NCBI GenBank assembly: GCA_016930435.1
Contig: JAFGGQ010000117.1
Coordinates: forward strand, 1 to 36,564
Direction of reading: 5' to 3'
Source: a bacterium
Lineage (GTDB): Bacteria > UBP14 > UBA6098 > JAFGQG01
DNA length: 36,564 nucleotides
Part shown: in pieces, positions 7,777-17,570 of the stretch
Layout: each line of letters starts with the position of its first letter
How positions within the stretch are numbered: the first letter of the stretch is position 1
Made by a program: the position numbers and the translations under genes
The notes under the pieces: generated by a model
What the model was told of the DNA's origin: nothing
Databases searched by the model: none
The model's input: the letters and a program-made list of their open reading frames with translations, nothing else

Positions 7777-10245
7777 ATGAAGCGGTTAACCTTGTACATG
7801 ACCTTGGTTGTTCTTATGCTTATTACGGTATTGGGTTCGACGGTCTTAGCCGATCGTTCCCGGGCGGGAGTATTATTTCTTTTAATCGGGCCCGGAGCCA
7901 GGCCTACCGGCATGGGTGAAGCATTTTCGGCCATCGCCGATGATGCTACTGCTACTTACTGGAATCCCGCCGGATTAGGTTTGTATCCACTATCCAGTAA
8001 ATGGTACGATTTTAAAGCCCCTAATGGTGAAAGCATTACAGCTATGGGTTTGACCAAAGGAAGCCTCTTTCAGCAAGGCTATAAAAAACACCAATTATGG
8101 ATAGCCACCGATGAGAACCTCTACTATCTTGATAAAGAAGAATGGAAGGACCATGAAGAATATGTAACCATTGAGGGCGAAACCCTGATGGATATCATCA
8201 AATCTTATCTGACCCCCGGAAAAATTGATACTATGGAGATTATCCGCTCTATTGGTCCCAAAGTTATCGAGTTTAACAATTTAAATGTTGTCGATAATGA
8301 AAATGTCAGGGCTTTCGGGATCAATGATTCACTCCCATCGGATATCAAATTGAAAATACCCTTTTTCGCCTTTATCTCCGATAAGATAACCAGCCTTTGC
8401 ATAAGTGAAGGCAAAACCATCTGGGTAGGCAGCGAGAAGGGTCTATATAAGTATAAGGACTACTGGGAAAAGGTTTCCGAGAACGACGGTCCCGGCGACA
8501 ACTACATCAATGATGTGATCGAGGATGAAGGAGGGGGCTTATGGGTTTGCACAAAAAAGGGCCTTTTCATCAAGCGGGGAGGAAAATGGTATAAGTACAC
8601 TACTTCAGAGGGCATCCCCGGAACCGAAATTGATGAGCTATTCGTGATCTCTCCTTATAAGGCCTGGGTAAGCTCGGGCAGGAATGTGGCCTTTTTCGAT
8701 GGCAAACAATGGAACCGGGAATACAGCTATACAATAAAACCAGGCGCTACATGGTTGGAGATTGCTTCTGATATCTTCCCTGTTAAAAGCAACCGGAAAA
8801 AGGAGCTTATCGCCGCTGAATTAATGGCTGCCAACAATGTTCAAGATCCCGAATTCACACAATCACCTGTATCTGATAAAATCGTTGTACCCTACCGGCT
8901 GGCTTTTGAAGGCACCGTTAATAGCATTTATGCCGATAATAAAACCGGGAATACCTGGTTTGGATCCGAATATGGAATAAAACGGTTCGATGGGCAAGTT
9001 TGGAACTTCTATGGTTTCAGCGAGGAAAAGATCAATAGCAATACCACTTTTTTAGACTGGGTAAAAAGCAAATGGAGTGACCTTACACATACTGCTCAGG
9101 AAGAACTTGCTGAAAAAATCAGGATCTATAACCAGCTCAATGAGCAGAATATTGATGCGCAAACCATTATCGAATATCCAGCCAGTCCGGCCAGCGCTAA
9201 TATAAATGAAATAATTGAGGGACCCAGCCGGAAGATAATAATCGGTAGTGAATATGGCACCCTTGTATATAAGGAAAGTGAAGATAACTTTAAATATTAC
9301 GATCAGTCCGGCCTTCATGAAAAAGAAGCTCTCAAGATCGTTTCGATGGGAAAGGACTTCTGGTTCCAGTTCGACGATGAGATTAAGATCTACACTAAGG
9401 GGAACAAAGAGTTAACCTTTATGCATGTGCAGTGGTTACCTACTCTTGCCGATGATATCTATTATGAATTTTTCTCCAGCACCTATTACCTTGAGGGATG
9501 GGGCACCCTGGGCGGCAGCATTATTTTCATCTCCGAAGGTGAAAACATCTGGACCGATGAAAGCGGAAATGTACTGGGAACATTTCAATCCTACGAACTG
9601 GCAGTGGGATTATCTTACGGAACCGCCATACTGGATAAATTAGCGCTGGGTTTGAACTTCAAAGTTATACACAGTCATCTGGTTCCCAGGCAAGTAACCG
9701 TGGGCGGGGAACAGGGCGAAGGCGTCGCTACTGTTTTTGCCGTGGATGGCGGACTCCATTATCAGCTCCCCCTTAAAGGACTCACAATGGGCTTGACCGT
9801 TCAAAATATCGGCCCTTCCATTCATTACATTGATTATGAACAGAGAGACCCGCTCCCCAGAAATCTTAAACTGGGCCTTGCATACCGGATACTGGATTCT
9901 GATTTCAACCGCCTTACAATCGCGACTGATTTTAACAAGGACCTTATAGACCTGGGGAATGATCCTTTAAACCGGGAATTACGTGAGATGGTTAAAAATA
10001 TCGGGGTAGAATATACTTACTCTAACCTGATTTCATTGAGAGGCGGCTATCTGATAGATTACGACTATCATTACGAACCCGGCGATGATGAATGGGTAGG
10101 CACCCATTACATGACCTTTGGAGCCGGTATTAAATATTCCAACTATCAGTTTGATTTCTCCTATGTCCCGGAGCATACAGGCGCGGATGAAAGTACATTA
10201 CCCCTCTCAAACATCATGCGATTCTCATTGCTGGCAAGGTTTTAA
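7777..10245 (+). CDS. PorV-family outer-membrane protein with an inserted beta-propeller
   Basis: An 822-residue outer-membrane protein with a signal peptide (about 1-25). Residues 28-72 match the start of PorV/PorQ proteins (LLIGPGARPTGMGEAF, then DDATATYWNPAGL). The family pattern resumes only near residue 549 (HVQWLPTLADDIYYEF, EGWGTLGGSI) and continues as barrel to the terminal Phe, with PLPRNLKLGLAY and the NIGPSIHYID stretch. Between them lie about 470 extra residues with seven propeller-like repeats of the W-V/I-G/A-S/T-x-x-G-L type, near residues 107, 215, 255, 296, 393, 487 and 528. These resemble the periplasmic propellers of hybrid two-component sensors. PorV carries T9SS cargo to the PorU sortase, and the PorU-like gene ends 28 bases upstream. 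A strong AGGAGGT ribosome binding site lies at 7764-7770. The propeller insertion is unusual for PorV and could add a binding surface. Confidence 0.82.
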   Translation: MKRLTLYMTLVVLMLITVLGSTVLADRSRAGVLFLLIGPGARPTGMGEAFSAIADDATATYWNPAGLGLYPLSSKWYDFKAPNGESITAMGLTKGSLFQQGYKKHQLWIATDENLYYLDKEEWKDHEEYVTIEGETLMDIIKSYLTPGKIDTMEIIRSIGPKVIEFNNLNVVDNENVRAFGINDSLPSDIKLKIPFFAFISDKITSLCISEGKTIWVGSEKGLYKYKDYWEKVSENDGPGDNYINDVIEDEGGGLWVCTKKGLFIKRGGKWYKYTTSEGIPGTEIDELFVISPYKAWVSSGRNVAFFDGKQWNREYSYTIKPGATWLEIASDIFPVKSNRKKELIAAELMAANNVQDPEFTQSPVSDKIVVPYRLAFEGTVNSIYADNKTGNTWFGSEYGIKRFDGQVWNFYGFSEEKINSNTTFLDWVKSKWSDLTHTAQEELAEKIRIYNQLNEQNIDAQTIIEYPASPASANINEIIEGPSRKIIIGSEYGTLVYKESEDNFKYYDQSGLHEKEALKIVSMGKDFWFQFDDEIKIYTKGNKELTFMHVQWLPTLADDIYYEFFSSTYYLEGWGTLGGSIIFISEGENIWTDESGNVLGTFQSYELAVGLSYGTAILDKLALGLNFKVIHSHLVPRQVTVGGEQGEGVATVFAVDGGLHYQLPLKGLTMGLTVQNIGPSIHYIDYEQRDPLPRNLKLGLAYRILDSDFNRLTIATDFNKDLIDLGNDPLNRELREMVKNIGVEYTYSNLISLRGGYLIDYDYHYEPGDDEWVGTHYMTFGAGIKYSNYQFDFSYVPEHTGADESTLPLSNIMRFSLLARF

Positions 10246-10289
10246 TAAATTCAAACTGGTTTACAGACCTAATCCATAAACAAAAACAA

Positions 10290-13200
10290 GTGGATCATAT
10301 AATAAATAAAAAAGCTGTATTACAGGGATTGCTGATCATGGCGTTGCTATTTTCGTACGGGTTCGCCGCAGCCGGGGAATTACCTTTACCAGATCAGCAT
10401 GAATTCCCCGCCTTTCTCTCTTCCGGCAATGGTTTTACCGATCATCGCTCATCTCAAAATCTCTTTCAGCTAGATCGAGAAGTCCCCTGGGGATTGCCCC
10501 GTGCGCCCCTGAGCACCACAATACACCTCCGGATCTGCGCTATACGTGTGGAATTTCAACCTGATTCCAATCCCCGCAGTACAGGCCCCGGAATATTCGA
10601 TCTCACTCCCTCTGAACACTCACCTACCCCTTTCGATCGAACCCCTCATAATAAATACTACTTCGATTCACAGATGCAAGCCCTTTACAATTATTATCTC
10701 GCTGTGTCTGATAGCCAACTCACACTGGAATGGGATATTTATCCCGAGGAACCGGAAGCAGCTTACCGATTGCCGGACAGCATGGCTTATTACGGCCCGA
10801 GTGGCTGGTTTGGGAATAATATGCTTTACCGTTTATCCGGGTTTTTCAAGGATGGATGGAACCTAGCCTTTGATCAGGATTCCATCGATTTTCGGGATTA
10901 CGATGTATTCCTGCTTTTTCACGCCGGAGCAGACTGGCAAAATGATATCGGCTCATATTACGAAGAATGGGATCCGGAAACCTATGTTCCCAGTCCCGAC
11001 GATCTTCCAACCGCCTTCATTACCTTCTCCCAACCGGTTATAAACGGAATTATCTCGGAGGGTTTGATTATACCCGAATTCGCTTCACAGGACGGCCAGT
11101 ATATTGCTCTTAATGGCTTGCTGACACATGAATTTGGCCATCAACTTGGCCTGGTTGACCTTTATTCTACGTACAACTTCATTACCCAGGTGGGCTATTT
11201 TTCCTTGATGGATAACGGCAATCTCATCGGGGTATGGTTACCCTTCGAAGAGGAAACCCTTGCCGTTTTCGGAGCTATCCCTGCATATCCATCAGCCTGG
11301 GAACGAGCCTATCTGGGCTGGGAAACCATTACCGAATACCAATGCCAGCAGCAAACCTTTAGCCTGACAACCGGTAATCTCTTCAATACCCCTGAAGATA
11401 ATACCATAATGAAAATACCCGTCAACGAATACGAATACTTTTTAATTGAAAACCGGCAATATAATCCGGGGGGAAGCGATGTTTACCTGAAACAGGATAG
11501 CCTTACCGGTGTATTTCTTGGATTAATAGATGAGGCCGATAAATTTACGTCCAAATACGATTATCTTCTCCCGGGATCAGGTTTGCTTATCTGGCACGTT
11601 GATGAGGCGGTCGCTTACATGGATTACGTGGGGAATGGTCAAACTAACTTCGCCAATAATACTCTGCAATGGGACTGGGAAAGGTTGTTCATCGATCTGG
11701 AGGAGGCCGAAGGCCCTCAGGATTTGGGTGTGGTAATCACCTATGGAGATTCGCTGGATTTCTATCACGAGGACAATATAAGCGAGTTCAGTCCTTATAC
11801 TATTCCAAACACCAACAGCAACCTGGGGGGTTTTACCGGTCTGACCATCAGTAACATCTCCGCTCCCGGGGTGATTATGAGTTTTGATATCTCCTCACCG
11901 AACTGTAATCCCGCATCTCACAGGATCACAGGTTGGCCGCTGGAAAAACCCATAGTACTCGCTGATTTCAATGATGACGGGCAGGACGAAATCTTTACGG
12001 TAATGAGCAATTTTGTCCTGGGCTGGACCGGTGATGGAGATAAACTGATCCAAAACGCTGACACGCTTGGGATAATTGGCTTCTCAGGAGACACCGCTCT
12101 GTATCCCTTACCTACATTCTATTACCGTAATAATACCGAATTTACTATTCCCTCACTGGGCGACCTGGACGGGGATGGGACCCTGGAGGTGGCAGCAGGA
12201 GCAGATGACAGCTTTTTATATTGCTGGGAAGTGCAGGACCTTGACTCATCAGGAAGAGCTGATCTCCTTTTAGGCTTTCCATTACGCCTGCAAGGCCGCA
12301 TCTACCTGCCCCCCGTAATAGCCAATTTCGATAATTCAACATCTGAACCCGAGATATTCGTAGGTACATCGAATGGGAAATGGTACATAATCTCTGCTGA
12401 AGCCACAATAATCGATAATGGTGATATCAGGGGCGAGATCCTTGGCGTTATCCCTCGCCCGGATAATTCATTTTATATACTTGCTCAGCAATGGAAAGGA
12501 AAGCTCTTTAAATATAGCCTGGGAGATTCTCTGCTCTGGAGCATAGACCTCGATCATGGATTCCTTTCCACTTTAATAGGGGGTGATATAAACCGTGACG
12601 GGAATCTGGAGCTCGTAACCGTCAGTGAGGAGGGATACCTTTACGTTTTCGACCAGGAAGGCCAGAATTTCGGTAATTTCCCCGTGTTCTTTGAGGAGGT
12701 TTATAACCTTTCTGATCCTCTTTTCTCGGATATAAACGGAGATAGCGACCTGGAAATAATATTCAGCGCGGGTAATAAACTTCACGCTTTCTACCTTAGC
12801 GGATCAACAGTGGAGAACTTCCCTCGCTCTTTTGACAGTACCCTGATAGCTTCACCGATCACGGCTGATCTCGATGCTGATGGCGACCTGGAAATAATCG
12901 TGGGTGGAAGCAACTCCAATCTTTATGCATTTCATCATGATGGCTTACCGGTAGATGGATTCCCATTGGCTTCTGAAGGGATATGGGCTGCAGCTGCCTG
13001 GGGGAAACTTGGAGAAGGGGCATCAAACCAGGTGGTGGCAGGTTCGGTTCAGGGCATATTAATGGTTTGGGATTTTCCGCAGAGTGATGCCCCTAATTGG
13101 CCGATGTGGGGATTTTCTTCTGAACATAATCATACTTTCGATCTGACCTTGCCCGATAATCCCCCTGCTGATAACTCCCATGACCTTATAACATCTTTTT

Positions 13201-13457
13201 ACAATCACCCTAACCCCGCCCAAAACGATACTTATATCCGCTATTACCTGAACCGCCAGGCTGAGCTTACCCTCCGTATTTTCGATCAAACCGGCAATTT
13301 GATCCTGAATAAAATACTCAATGGTTTGGAATCTGAATATAACAGTTACAGATGGGATTCCACCGGAATACCCTCCGGGGTTTACATCTGTCAATTAGAA
13401 GCTAAAAATAACGATAAAACTGAAATCCATTTTTGTAAGATAGCATTAATTAAATAA
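10290..13457 (+). CDS. secreted M6-family metalloprotease with FG-GAP-like repeats and T9SS sorting domain
   Basis: A 1055-residue predicted T9SS cargo protease. The GTG start gives a good signal peptide (about 1-27). The ATG at 10338 would leave too short a one, although no ribosome binding site is visible for the GTG. The zinc site is HEFGHQLGLVD with His 280, Glu 281, His 284 and probable third ligand Asp 290, followed by a Met-turn-like SLMDNGN. This is the pattern of immune-inhibitor-A-like M6 peptidases. From about residue 553 there are at least five calcium-binding-like DxDxDGxxE repeats (near 555, 622, 764, 814 and 860), likely an FG-GAP/VCBS propeller. The final 85 residues form a sorting domain (NHPNPAQND, SGVYICQL, ending KIALIK). 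It lies 44 bases after the PorV-like gene, in the same orientation. Confidence 0.85.
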   Translation: MDHIINKKAVLQGLLIMALLFSYGFAAAGELPLPDQHEFPAFLSSGNGFTDHRSSQNLFQLDREVPWGLPRAPLSTTIHLRICAIRVEFQPDSNPRSTGPGIFDLTPSEHSPTPFDRTPHNKYYFDSQMQALYNYYLAVSDSQLTLEWDIYPEEPEAAYRLPDSMAYYGPSGWFGNNMLYRLSGFFKDGWNLAFDQDSIDFRDYDVFLLFHAGADWQNDIGSYYEEWDPETYVPSPDDLPTAFITFSQPVINGIISEGLIIPEFASQDGQYIALNGLLTHEFGHQLGLVDLYSTYNFITQVGYFSLMDNGNLIGVWLPFEEETLAVFGAIPAYPSAWERAYLGWETITEYQCQQQTFSLTTGNLFNTPEDNTIMKIPVNEYEYFLIENRQYNPGGSDVYLKQDSLTGVFLGLIDEADKFTSKYDYLLPGSGLLIWHVDEAVAYMDYVGNGQTNFANNTLQWDWERLFIDLEEAEGPQDLGVVITYGDSLDFYHEDNISEFSPYTIPNTNSNLGGFTGLTISNISAPGVIMSFDISSPNCNPASHRITGWPLEKPIVLADFNDDGQDEIFTVMSNFVLGWTGDGDKLIQNADTLGIIGFSGDTALYPLPTFYYRNNTEFTIPSLGDLDGDGTLEVAAGADDSFLYCWEVQDLDSSGRADLLLGFPLRLQGRIYLPPVIANFDNSTSEPEIFVGTSNGKWYIISAEATIIDNGDIRGEILGVIPRPDNSFYILAQQWKGKLFKYSLGDSLLWSIDLDHGFLSTLIGGDINRDGNLELVTVSEEGYLYVFDQEGQNFGNFPVFFEEVYNLSDPLFSDINGDSDLEIIFSAGNKLHAFYLSGSTVENFPRSFDSTLIASPITADLDADGDLEIIVGGSNSNLYAFHHDGLPVDGFPLASEGIWAAAAWGKLGEGASNQVVAGSVQGILMVWDFPQSDAPNWPMWGFSSEHNHTFDLTLPDNPPADNSHDLITSFYNHPNPAQNDTYIRYYLNRQAELTLRIFDQTGNLILNKILNGLESEYNSYRWDSTGIPSGVYICQLEAKNNDKTEIHFCKIALIK

Positions 13458-13472
13458 AAGGAGGCTTTTACA

Positions 13473-14384
13473 ATGAAGACCTTATTTCCCCGGATATTTT
13501 TGAGTTGTTCATTTCTCATACTGCTTTTTTCAATATCACATTCTGAGCCCCTTGTTCCGGCGGGAGAAATCCCGGAAAGCTTTAAAAAGGGCTTGTACGA
13601 TTTCCAGAAAAGCTACAACTGGGAATCCGGTGCCCTTGTTCAGATCGAAAGTAGCGGAGATAAAACTGCTCTTTTTTCATCCAGTGAAGTTAAATCGACC
13701 AAAAAAGCCTTCCTTTTTTCGCTGCTCATCCCCGGTTCAGGTGAATACTACTGTAAATCCTGGCTCAAAGGTGGCCTTTTTAGTGCGGCGGAGATAGGTT
13801 TTTGGGTGGCATACTTCAACCTTAACCAGAAGGGCTCCGACAAAACAGGCGAATACGAGACATTTGCAGATGATCATTGGAGTGAGGATAAGTACTGGAC
13901 CTGGTTAATGGGTTCAGGGAAAGACACAACCTGGTGGGAAACTCCTGAAAGCACCTGGGCAACTGAGATTCTTCCCCGCGAAAAGGATCATGACTATTAT
14001 GAAATGATCGGCAAATATGCCTGGTTTATAGTAGGCTGGGATGATTCACCGGATACTTTGATCCCTGATTGGCCCATTATGGTCTCATCGGAACGTGAAG
14101 CTTTCAAGGATAGCCTTGTTCAGATATTCAATCTGGATCTCAGCTACAACCGCTTTTACTATGCATCCTTGCGTAAGCAAGCCAATGATTTTTATTCTAC
14201 TGCCAAGTATTTTATCGGAGCTTCTATTTTAAACCACTTGCTCAGCGCATTTGATGCGGCCTGGACGGCAAAAAGACATAATGACCGCCTCGAAACAAAG
14301 TTCACAAGAGTAGAAGTAAAACCAAGAATCGCCTATCATAATGGTGAACTCTGCCCGGAAATGGTACTGGTGATCAGATTTTAA
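13473..14384 (+). CDS. envelope protein of a PG-G-EYY paralogue family (DUF5683-like), copy 1
   Basis: I do not recognise a characterised family member. The 303-residue protein has a signal peptide (about 1-24). A short hydrophobic segment carries FSLLIPGSGEYY followed by a Gly-rich membrane-like stretch (KGGLFSAAEIGFWVAYF, about 88-125). A second hydrophobic segment (FIGASILNHLLSAFDAAW) lies near residues 248-265, and the chain ends in Phe (VLVIRF), as outer-membrane barrels often do. The PGxGxxY pattern recalls DUF5683-type proteins. The central region is rich in Trp and Asp (WSEDKYWTW, KDTTWWETPESTW). AAGGAGG at 13458-13464 is a strong ribosome binding site right after the preceding stop. 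It is followed after 20 bases by a paralogue, which suggests tandem duplication and a shared envelope role. Confidence 0.7.
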   Translation: MKTLFPRIFLSCSFLILLFSISHSEPLVPAGEIPESFKKGLYDFQKSYNWESGALVQIESSGDKTALFSSSEVKSTKKAFLFSLLIPGSGEYYCKSWLKGGLFSAAEIGFWVAYFNLNQKGSDKTGEYETFADDHWSEDKYWTWLMGSGKDTTWWETPESTWATEILPREKDHDYYEMIGKYAWFIVGWDDSPDTLIPDWPIMVSSEREAFKDSLVQIFNLDLSYNRFYYASLRKQANDFYSTAKYFIGASILNHLLSAFDAAWTAKRHNDRLETKFTRVEVKPRIAYHNGELCPEMVLVIRF

Positions 14385-14404
14385 CTTAACCTGGAATATC
14401 CATT

Positions 14405-15220
14405 ATGCCTTTTTTAAAGACAAAATATCTTTTAATCACACTTTGTTTAGTCATTGTTGGTTTCTGTGCTCACCTGAGAGCAGACGGATTACCTGCTATC
14501 CCCACCGATATTTCCCTTCCCACTTCCCTTAGAAACATTAGTGCCCCATTCCCTCAAATCAGAGCATCAAGATCAACAATTACCTCCTCATTTGACGATA
14601 CCCGCAGTATATTTGAGGACAATGAGGAGGCAAGCAGTCATAAAAAAAAGGTAAGTAAGGCTCTTGTATTCTCTCTATTATTGCCGGGTGCTGGTGAATA
14701 TTATCTTGGTAACAAGAACAACGCCGCCCTCTTTTGGGTGGCTGAAGGGGCTATCTGGTTGACCTTTGCCAGCCTGCAAGTGTATGGACACTGGGAAGAA
14801 GAACGGTATATCTCCTGGGCAATCAGCCATGCCGGTATAATTACTCAGGGTAAAGATAAGGATTACTATCAAAATATCGGACTGTATGATGATATCCAGG
14901 ACTATAATTACTGGACCTATCTCTTTGAACGGGACCAGGACATGCTTTACCCTGAAACTGCTGATTGGTTCTGGAAATGGGACATGCCCGAATCCCGTTA
15001 TTACTACAGGGAACTCCGTCATAATTCCGAAAAAGCCTACCGGAATTCCAATATTGTCATCGGTGTAGCCATCTTAAATCGTTTCCTTAGCGGGATAAAT
15101 GTCCTTCGCCTGGGTCAGCAAACCGAATCTGATGATAAGCTTTTCTCCCTGCACCTCCGTTGTCATCCCACAGACCAGGGAAAGGTAGGTATCAGGATCA
15201 TTCTCTCAAAAGCTTTTTAG
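14405..15220 (+). CDS. envelope protein of the PG-G-EYY paralogue family, copy 2
   Basis: This 271-residue protein parallels its upstream neighbour along most of its length. It has a signal peptide (about 1-26), then KALVFSLLLPGAGEYYLGN and a hydrophobic ALFWVAEGAIWLTFASL (about 82-120). A central Trp/Tyr/Asp-rich part contains KDKDYYQNIGLYDD, echoing KDHDYYEMIGKYAW in copy 1. Then come RYYYRELR (YYASLRK in copy 1) and IVIGVAILNRFLSGIN (FIGASILNHLLSAFD in copy 1), with a C-terminal Phe. No function is known to me. The gene has only a weak ribosome binding site 20 bases after copy 1, so coupling to its translation is plausible. Divergence between the copies is high, so the duplication is old. 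Confidence 0.68.
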   Translation: MPFLKTKYLLITLCLVIVGFCAHLRADGLPAIPTDISLPTSLRNISAPFPQIRASRSTITSSFDDTRSIFEDNEEASSHKKKVSKALVFSLLLPGAGEYYLGNKNNAALFWVAEGAIWLTFASLQVYGHWEEERYISWAISHAGIITQGKDKDYYQNIGLYDDIQDYNYWTYLFERDQDMLYPETADWFWKWDMPESRYYYRELRHNSEKAYRNSNIVIGVAILNRFLSGINVLRLGQQTESDDKLFSLHLRCHPTDQGKVGIRIILSKAF

Positions 15221-15253
15221 ATTATAATCACTTAAATCTCACTAACTAACATT

Positions 15254-16678
15254 ATGGATCGTCAACCCTCGGTCTGCCTGATTAATCCCTGGATAACCGA
15301 TTTTGCCGCATACGATCTCTGGTCAAAGCCACTGGGCCTGCTCTATATCAATAGTTTTCTTAAATCCACTGGATTCAGAACCAGGGTAATCGATTGTCAA
15401 TCGTACGGCTTCGGAAGGTTTCCTTACTGTTTCAGGTCGCTTCATCCCCCCGGAAGAGGCCATATCAGGAAACAGAAAATTCCAAAACCCCCTATCCTGA
15501 ACACATATAAAAGGGATTATTTTCTATATGGCATTCATCCCAAGGACTTTGAATACCATTTAGGGAAAATGGCCTCCTCATTCTCCCCCGACCTGTTTTT
15601 ACTAACCTCCCAGATGACCTACTGGTACCCCGGGATTAAATACACCATCGAGTTCATTCGCAACATTTTTCCACGGATTCCCGTCTTGATCGGTGGCCTT
15701 TACGCTACCTTGCTTACTTCCCATGCCCAAAATAATTTTTCCGATTGTATTATCCTTCCCGGAAATTTTAACCAGGAGCATTTCCGAATCATCTCCCAGT
15801 TCGCGGACTCATCAATCCCCGCCAAGGTGCCTTCTAACCTTCTTGATTTTCCTTATCCATTTCATTATGATTATCCTACTTTAGATGTTCTGCCCCTCCT
15901 GACTTCCCTTGGCTGCCCTCATTCCTGCAGCATTTGCGCTTCCAGAATATTGAATCCTGTTTTTCACCAAAAAGCACCAGGAGAAGTTGTAAAGGAAATA
16001 GTCTATTATATCAAAAATTACAAAATAAAGAGCTTTGCTTTTTATGATGACGCTCTACTGAGCAATGCTGACAAACATATCATCCCGATTATGGAAGGAC
16101 TGCTGAAAAATCGCTATAAGAATATGGTATTTTACGTTCCGAATGGTCTTGAGGTAGCAAACATTGATGCATCACTAGCAAAATTACTTTATCGTTGCGG
16201 TTTTCGAGAATTAAGGCTAAGCTTTGAGGGGTTAAACACCTCTGACATATTCAATAAACCTCTAAATTTAGTGAGTTTCTGCAAAGCAGTGGGTTTTCTC
16301 ATCGAAGCCGGTTTCAGTCCCAAAGATCTCAGGGCTTATATCCTGGTAGGTCATCCCCTCCAGAAAATCGAAGATATCCTGGAATCGGTGTACTGGGTAC
16401 ATAGCCTGGGAATCAGGATCGATATTTCCCATTATGCCCTGGTTCCTGGCACTCCCGGATTTGATCAATATTCTCAGTACACAGACATTGATCCTGCAGA
16501 AGAACCACTTTTTCATAATAACACCCTTTGGAATTGGCGTTTGAAAAACCCATACCCCTGGGAAAAAGCATTCCGTAAACTGGTTAATACTCTCAACCGG
16601 GCTTATCGGGAAGGAGAGGTTCTCGACAGGACCAGTAGCGATATAAGGGAGTACTGGGAAGAATGCATTAATCCCTAA
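15254..16678 (+). CDS. B12-binding-type radical SAM protein
   Basis: A 474-residue cytoplasmic enzyme. The N-terminal 180 residues have the Rossmann-like pattern of cobalamin-binding radical SAM proteins (VCLINPW, KPLGLLYINSFLKSTGF, VLIGGLYATL). The radical SAM motif is GCPHSCSIC, with Cys 221, 225 and 228 binding the 4Fe-4S cluster. SFAFYDDALL and LRLSFEGL follow, as in the rest of the TIM barrel. It is somewhat short and has no extra Cys-rich tail. The substrate is unknown: members of this superfamily methylate or rearrange lipids, peptides and cofactors. Its position between copies of an envelope protein family, 33 bases after one and 67 before another, suggests a role in making or modifying an envelope component. 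That is inference only. Confidence 0.8.
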   Translation: MDRQPSVCLINPWITDFAAYDLWSKPLGLLYINSFLKSTGFRTRVIDCQSYGFGRFPYCFRSLHPPGRGHIRKQKIPKPPILNTYKRDYFLYGIHPKDFEYHLGKMASSFSPDLFLLTSQMTYWYPGIKYTIEFIRNIFPRIPVLIGGLYATLLTSHAQNNFSDCIILPGNFNQEHFRIISQFADSSIPAKVPSNLLDFPYPFHYDYPTLDVLPLLTSLGCPHSCSICASRILNPVFHQKAPGEVVKEIVYYIKNYKIKSFAFYDDALLSNADKHIIPIMEGLLKNRYKNMVFYVPNGLEVANIDASLAKLLYRCGFRELRLSFEGLNTSDIFNKPLNLVSFCKAVGFLIEAGFSPKDLRAYILVGHPLQKIEDILESVYWVHSLGIRIDISHYALVPGTPGFDQYSQYTDIDPAEEPLFHNNTLWNWRLKNPYPWEKAFRKLVNTLNRAYREGEVLDRTSSDIREYWEECINP

Positions 16679-16745
16679 AAATATGTTGCAGAGTTGGCAT
16701 TTTTCCTTAATTTAAAACTTAATATTAAATTTAAAAGGAGGAGAT

Positions 16746-17387
16746 ATGTTGAAAACGATAACGTTAATTTTTCTATGTTTTATCATATTATCCGTGAGTG
16801 AGGTTGTTGGCCAAGTCGGCGGTGATTACTTGAACGAAAATGCCCTGCATCCAGTTCCGCAAGCGATGACCCTGGAAGAATACCGGGATGCCAACCGCCG
16901 AATTAGTGTGGCCTTGCTTCTATCTTCGATTCCTGTGCCCGGTATGGTACATTTCTATGCTGGTGAAGCCAAAACTGGATGGTATCTGGCAGGTGCCTCC
17001 GCACTTGGCATTCTCTCCATAATCTCAGGAGCTGCCCTGATGGATGATAACGAAACCTATAAGGATACCGATTATGGAACCATTGACATCGACGGGATCC
17101 GATATGAAAAGATCCCCTATTCCCTTGAGGATACTACAATTATATATCATTTAAGAATGCTTGAGAAGGAAACCCGAATAGGCGCTGGTCAGGCCGCCCT
17201 CGTTGGATTGGGAGCAATCCTGATCGGAGGTGAGATCCTTTTCGATTGGATACACGGAATATCCATAATAGAAAAAAAACGGGATACTGTCCGTTATAAG
17301 TATGGCCGCCAAATGAGTTTAAGTCTGAAACCAGAATTCGACCCTGAAAATGCTGAACTCAGAGCAAGCCTGATCTGGGAATTTTAA
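16746..17387 (+). CDS. envelope protein distantly related to the PG-G-EYY family, copy 3
   Basis: A 213-residue protein with a signal peptide (about 1-22). The segment RISVALLLSSIPVPGMVHFY followed by AGEAKTGWYLAGASALGILSI (about 52-92) resembles the PG-motif hydrophobic region of the two proteins encoded at 13473 and 14405. A second hydrophobic segment (ALVGLGAILIGGEILFDW) and a C-terminal Phe (LIWEF) complete the same layout. It is shorter and lacks the Trp-rich central insert. A very strong AAGGAGG ribosome binding site (16735-16741) precedes it, in contrast to copy 2. Function unknown. It is the last gene of the plus-strand block and faces the papain-like gene tail to tail. The 183 bases between them hold no clear hairpin terminator. 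Confidence 0.65.
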   Translation: MLKTITLIFLCFIILSVSEVVGQVGGDYLNENALHPVPQAMTLEEYRDANRRISVALLLSSIPVPGMVHFYAGEAKTGWYLAGASALGILSIISGAALMDDNETYKDTDYGTIDIDGIRYEKIPYSLEDTTIIYHLRMLEKETRIGAGQAALVGLGAILIGGEILFDWIHGISIIEKKRDTVRYKYGRQMSLSLKPEFDPENAELRASLIWEF

Positions 17388-17570
17388 CCTATTCGCCTGT
17401 TCCAATAATAATAAGTTTAGGACATAATATTCAGTAATTTATAATCAATGAATTAGTTGCATATTTTGCAGGTTTCTTGTCATCCCGTTTAATGCAGTTG
17501 AAATTCATTAAATTGAAGTATGTTTGTTCCCAACTACTCCAAAAAGCTTACTTTAACAACAGAATCCTCT

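Noticed and set aside
3912-17387. Long open frames on the opposite strand or other frames of the large secretion genes
   Set aside because: They are shadows of well-supported genes with signal peptides, catalytic motifs and ribosome binding sites. None shows a motif of its own.
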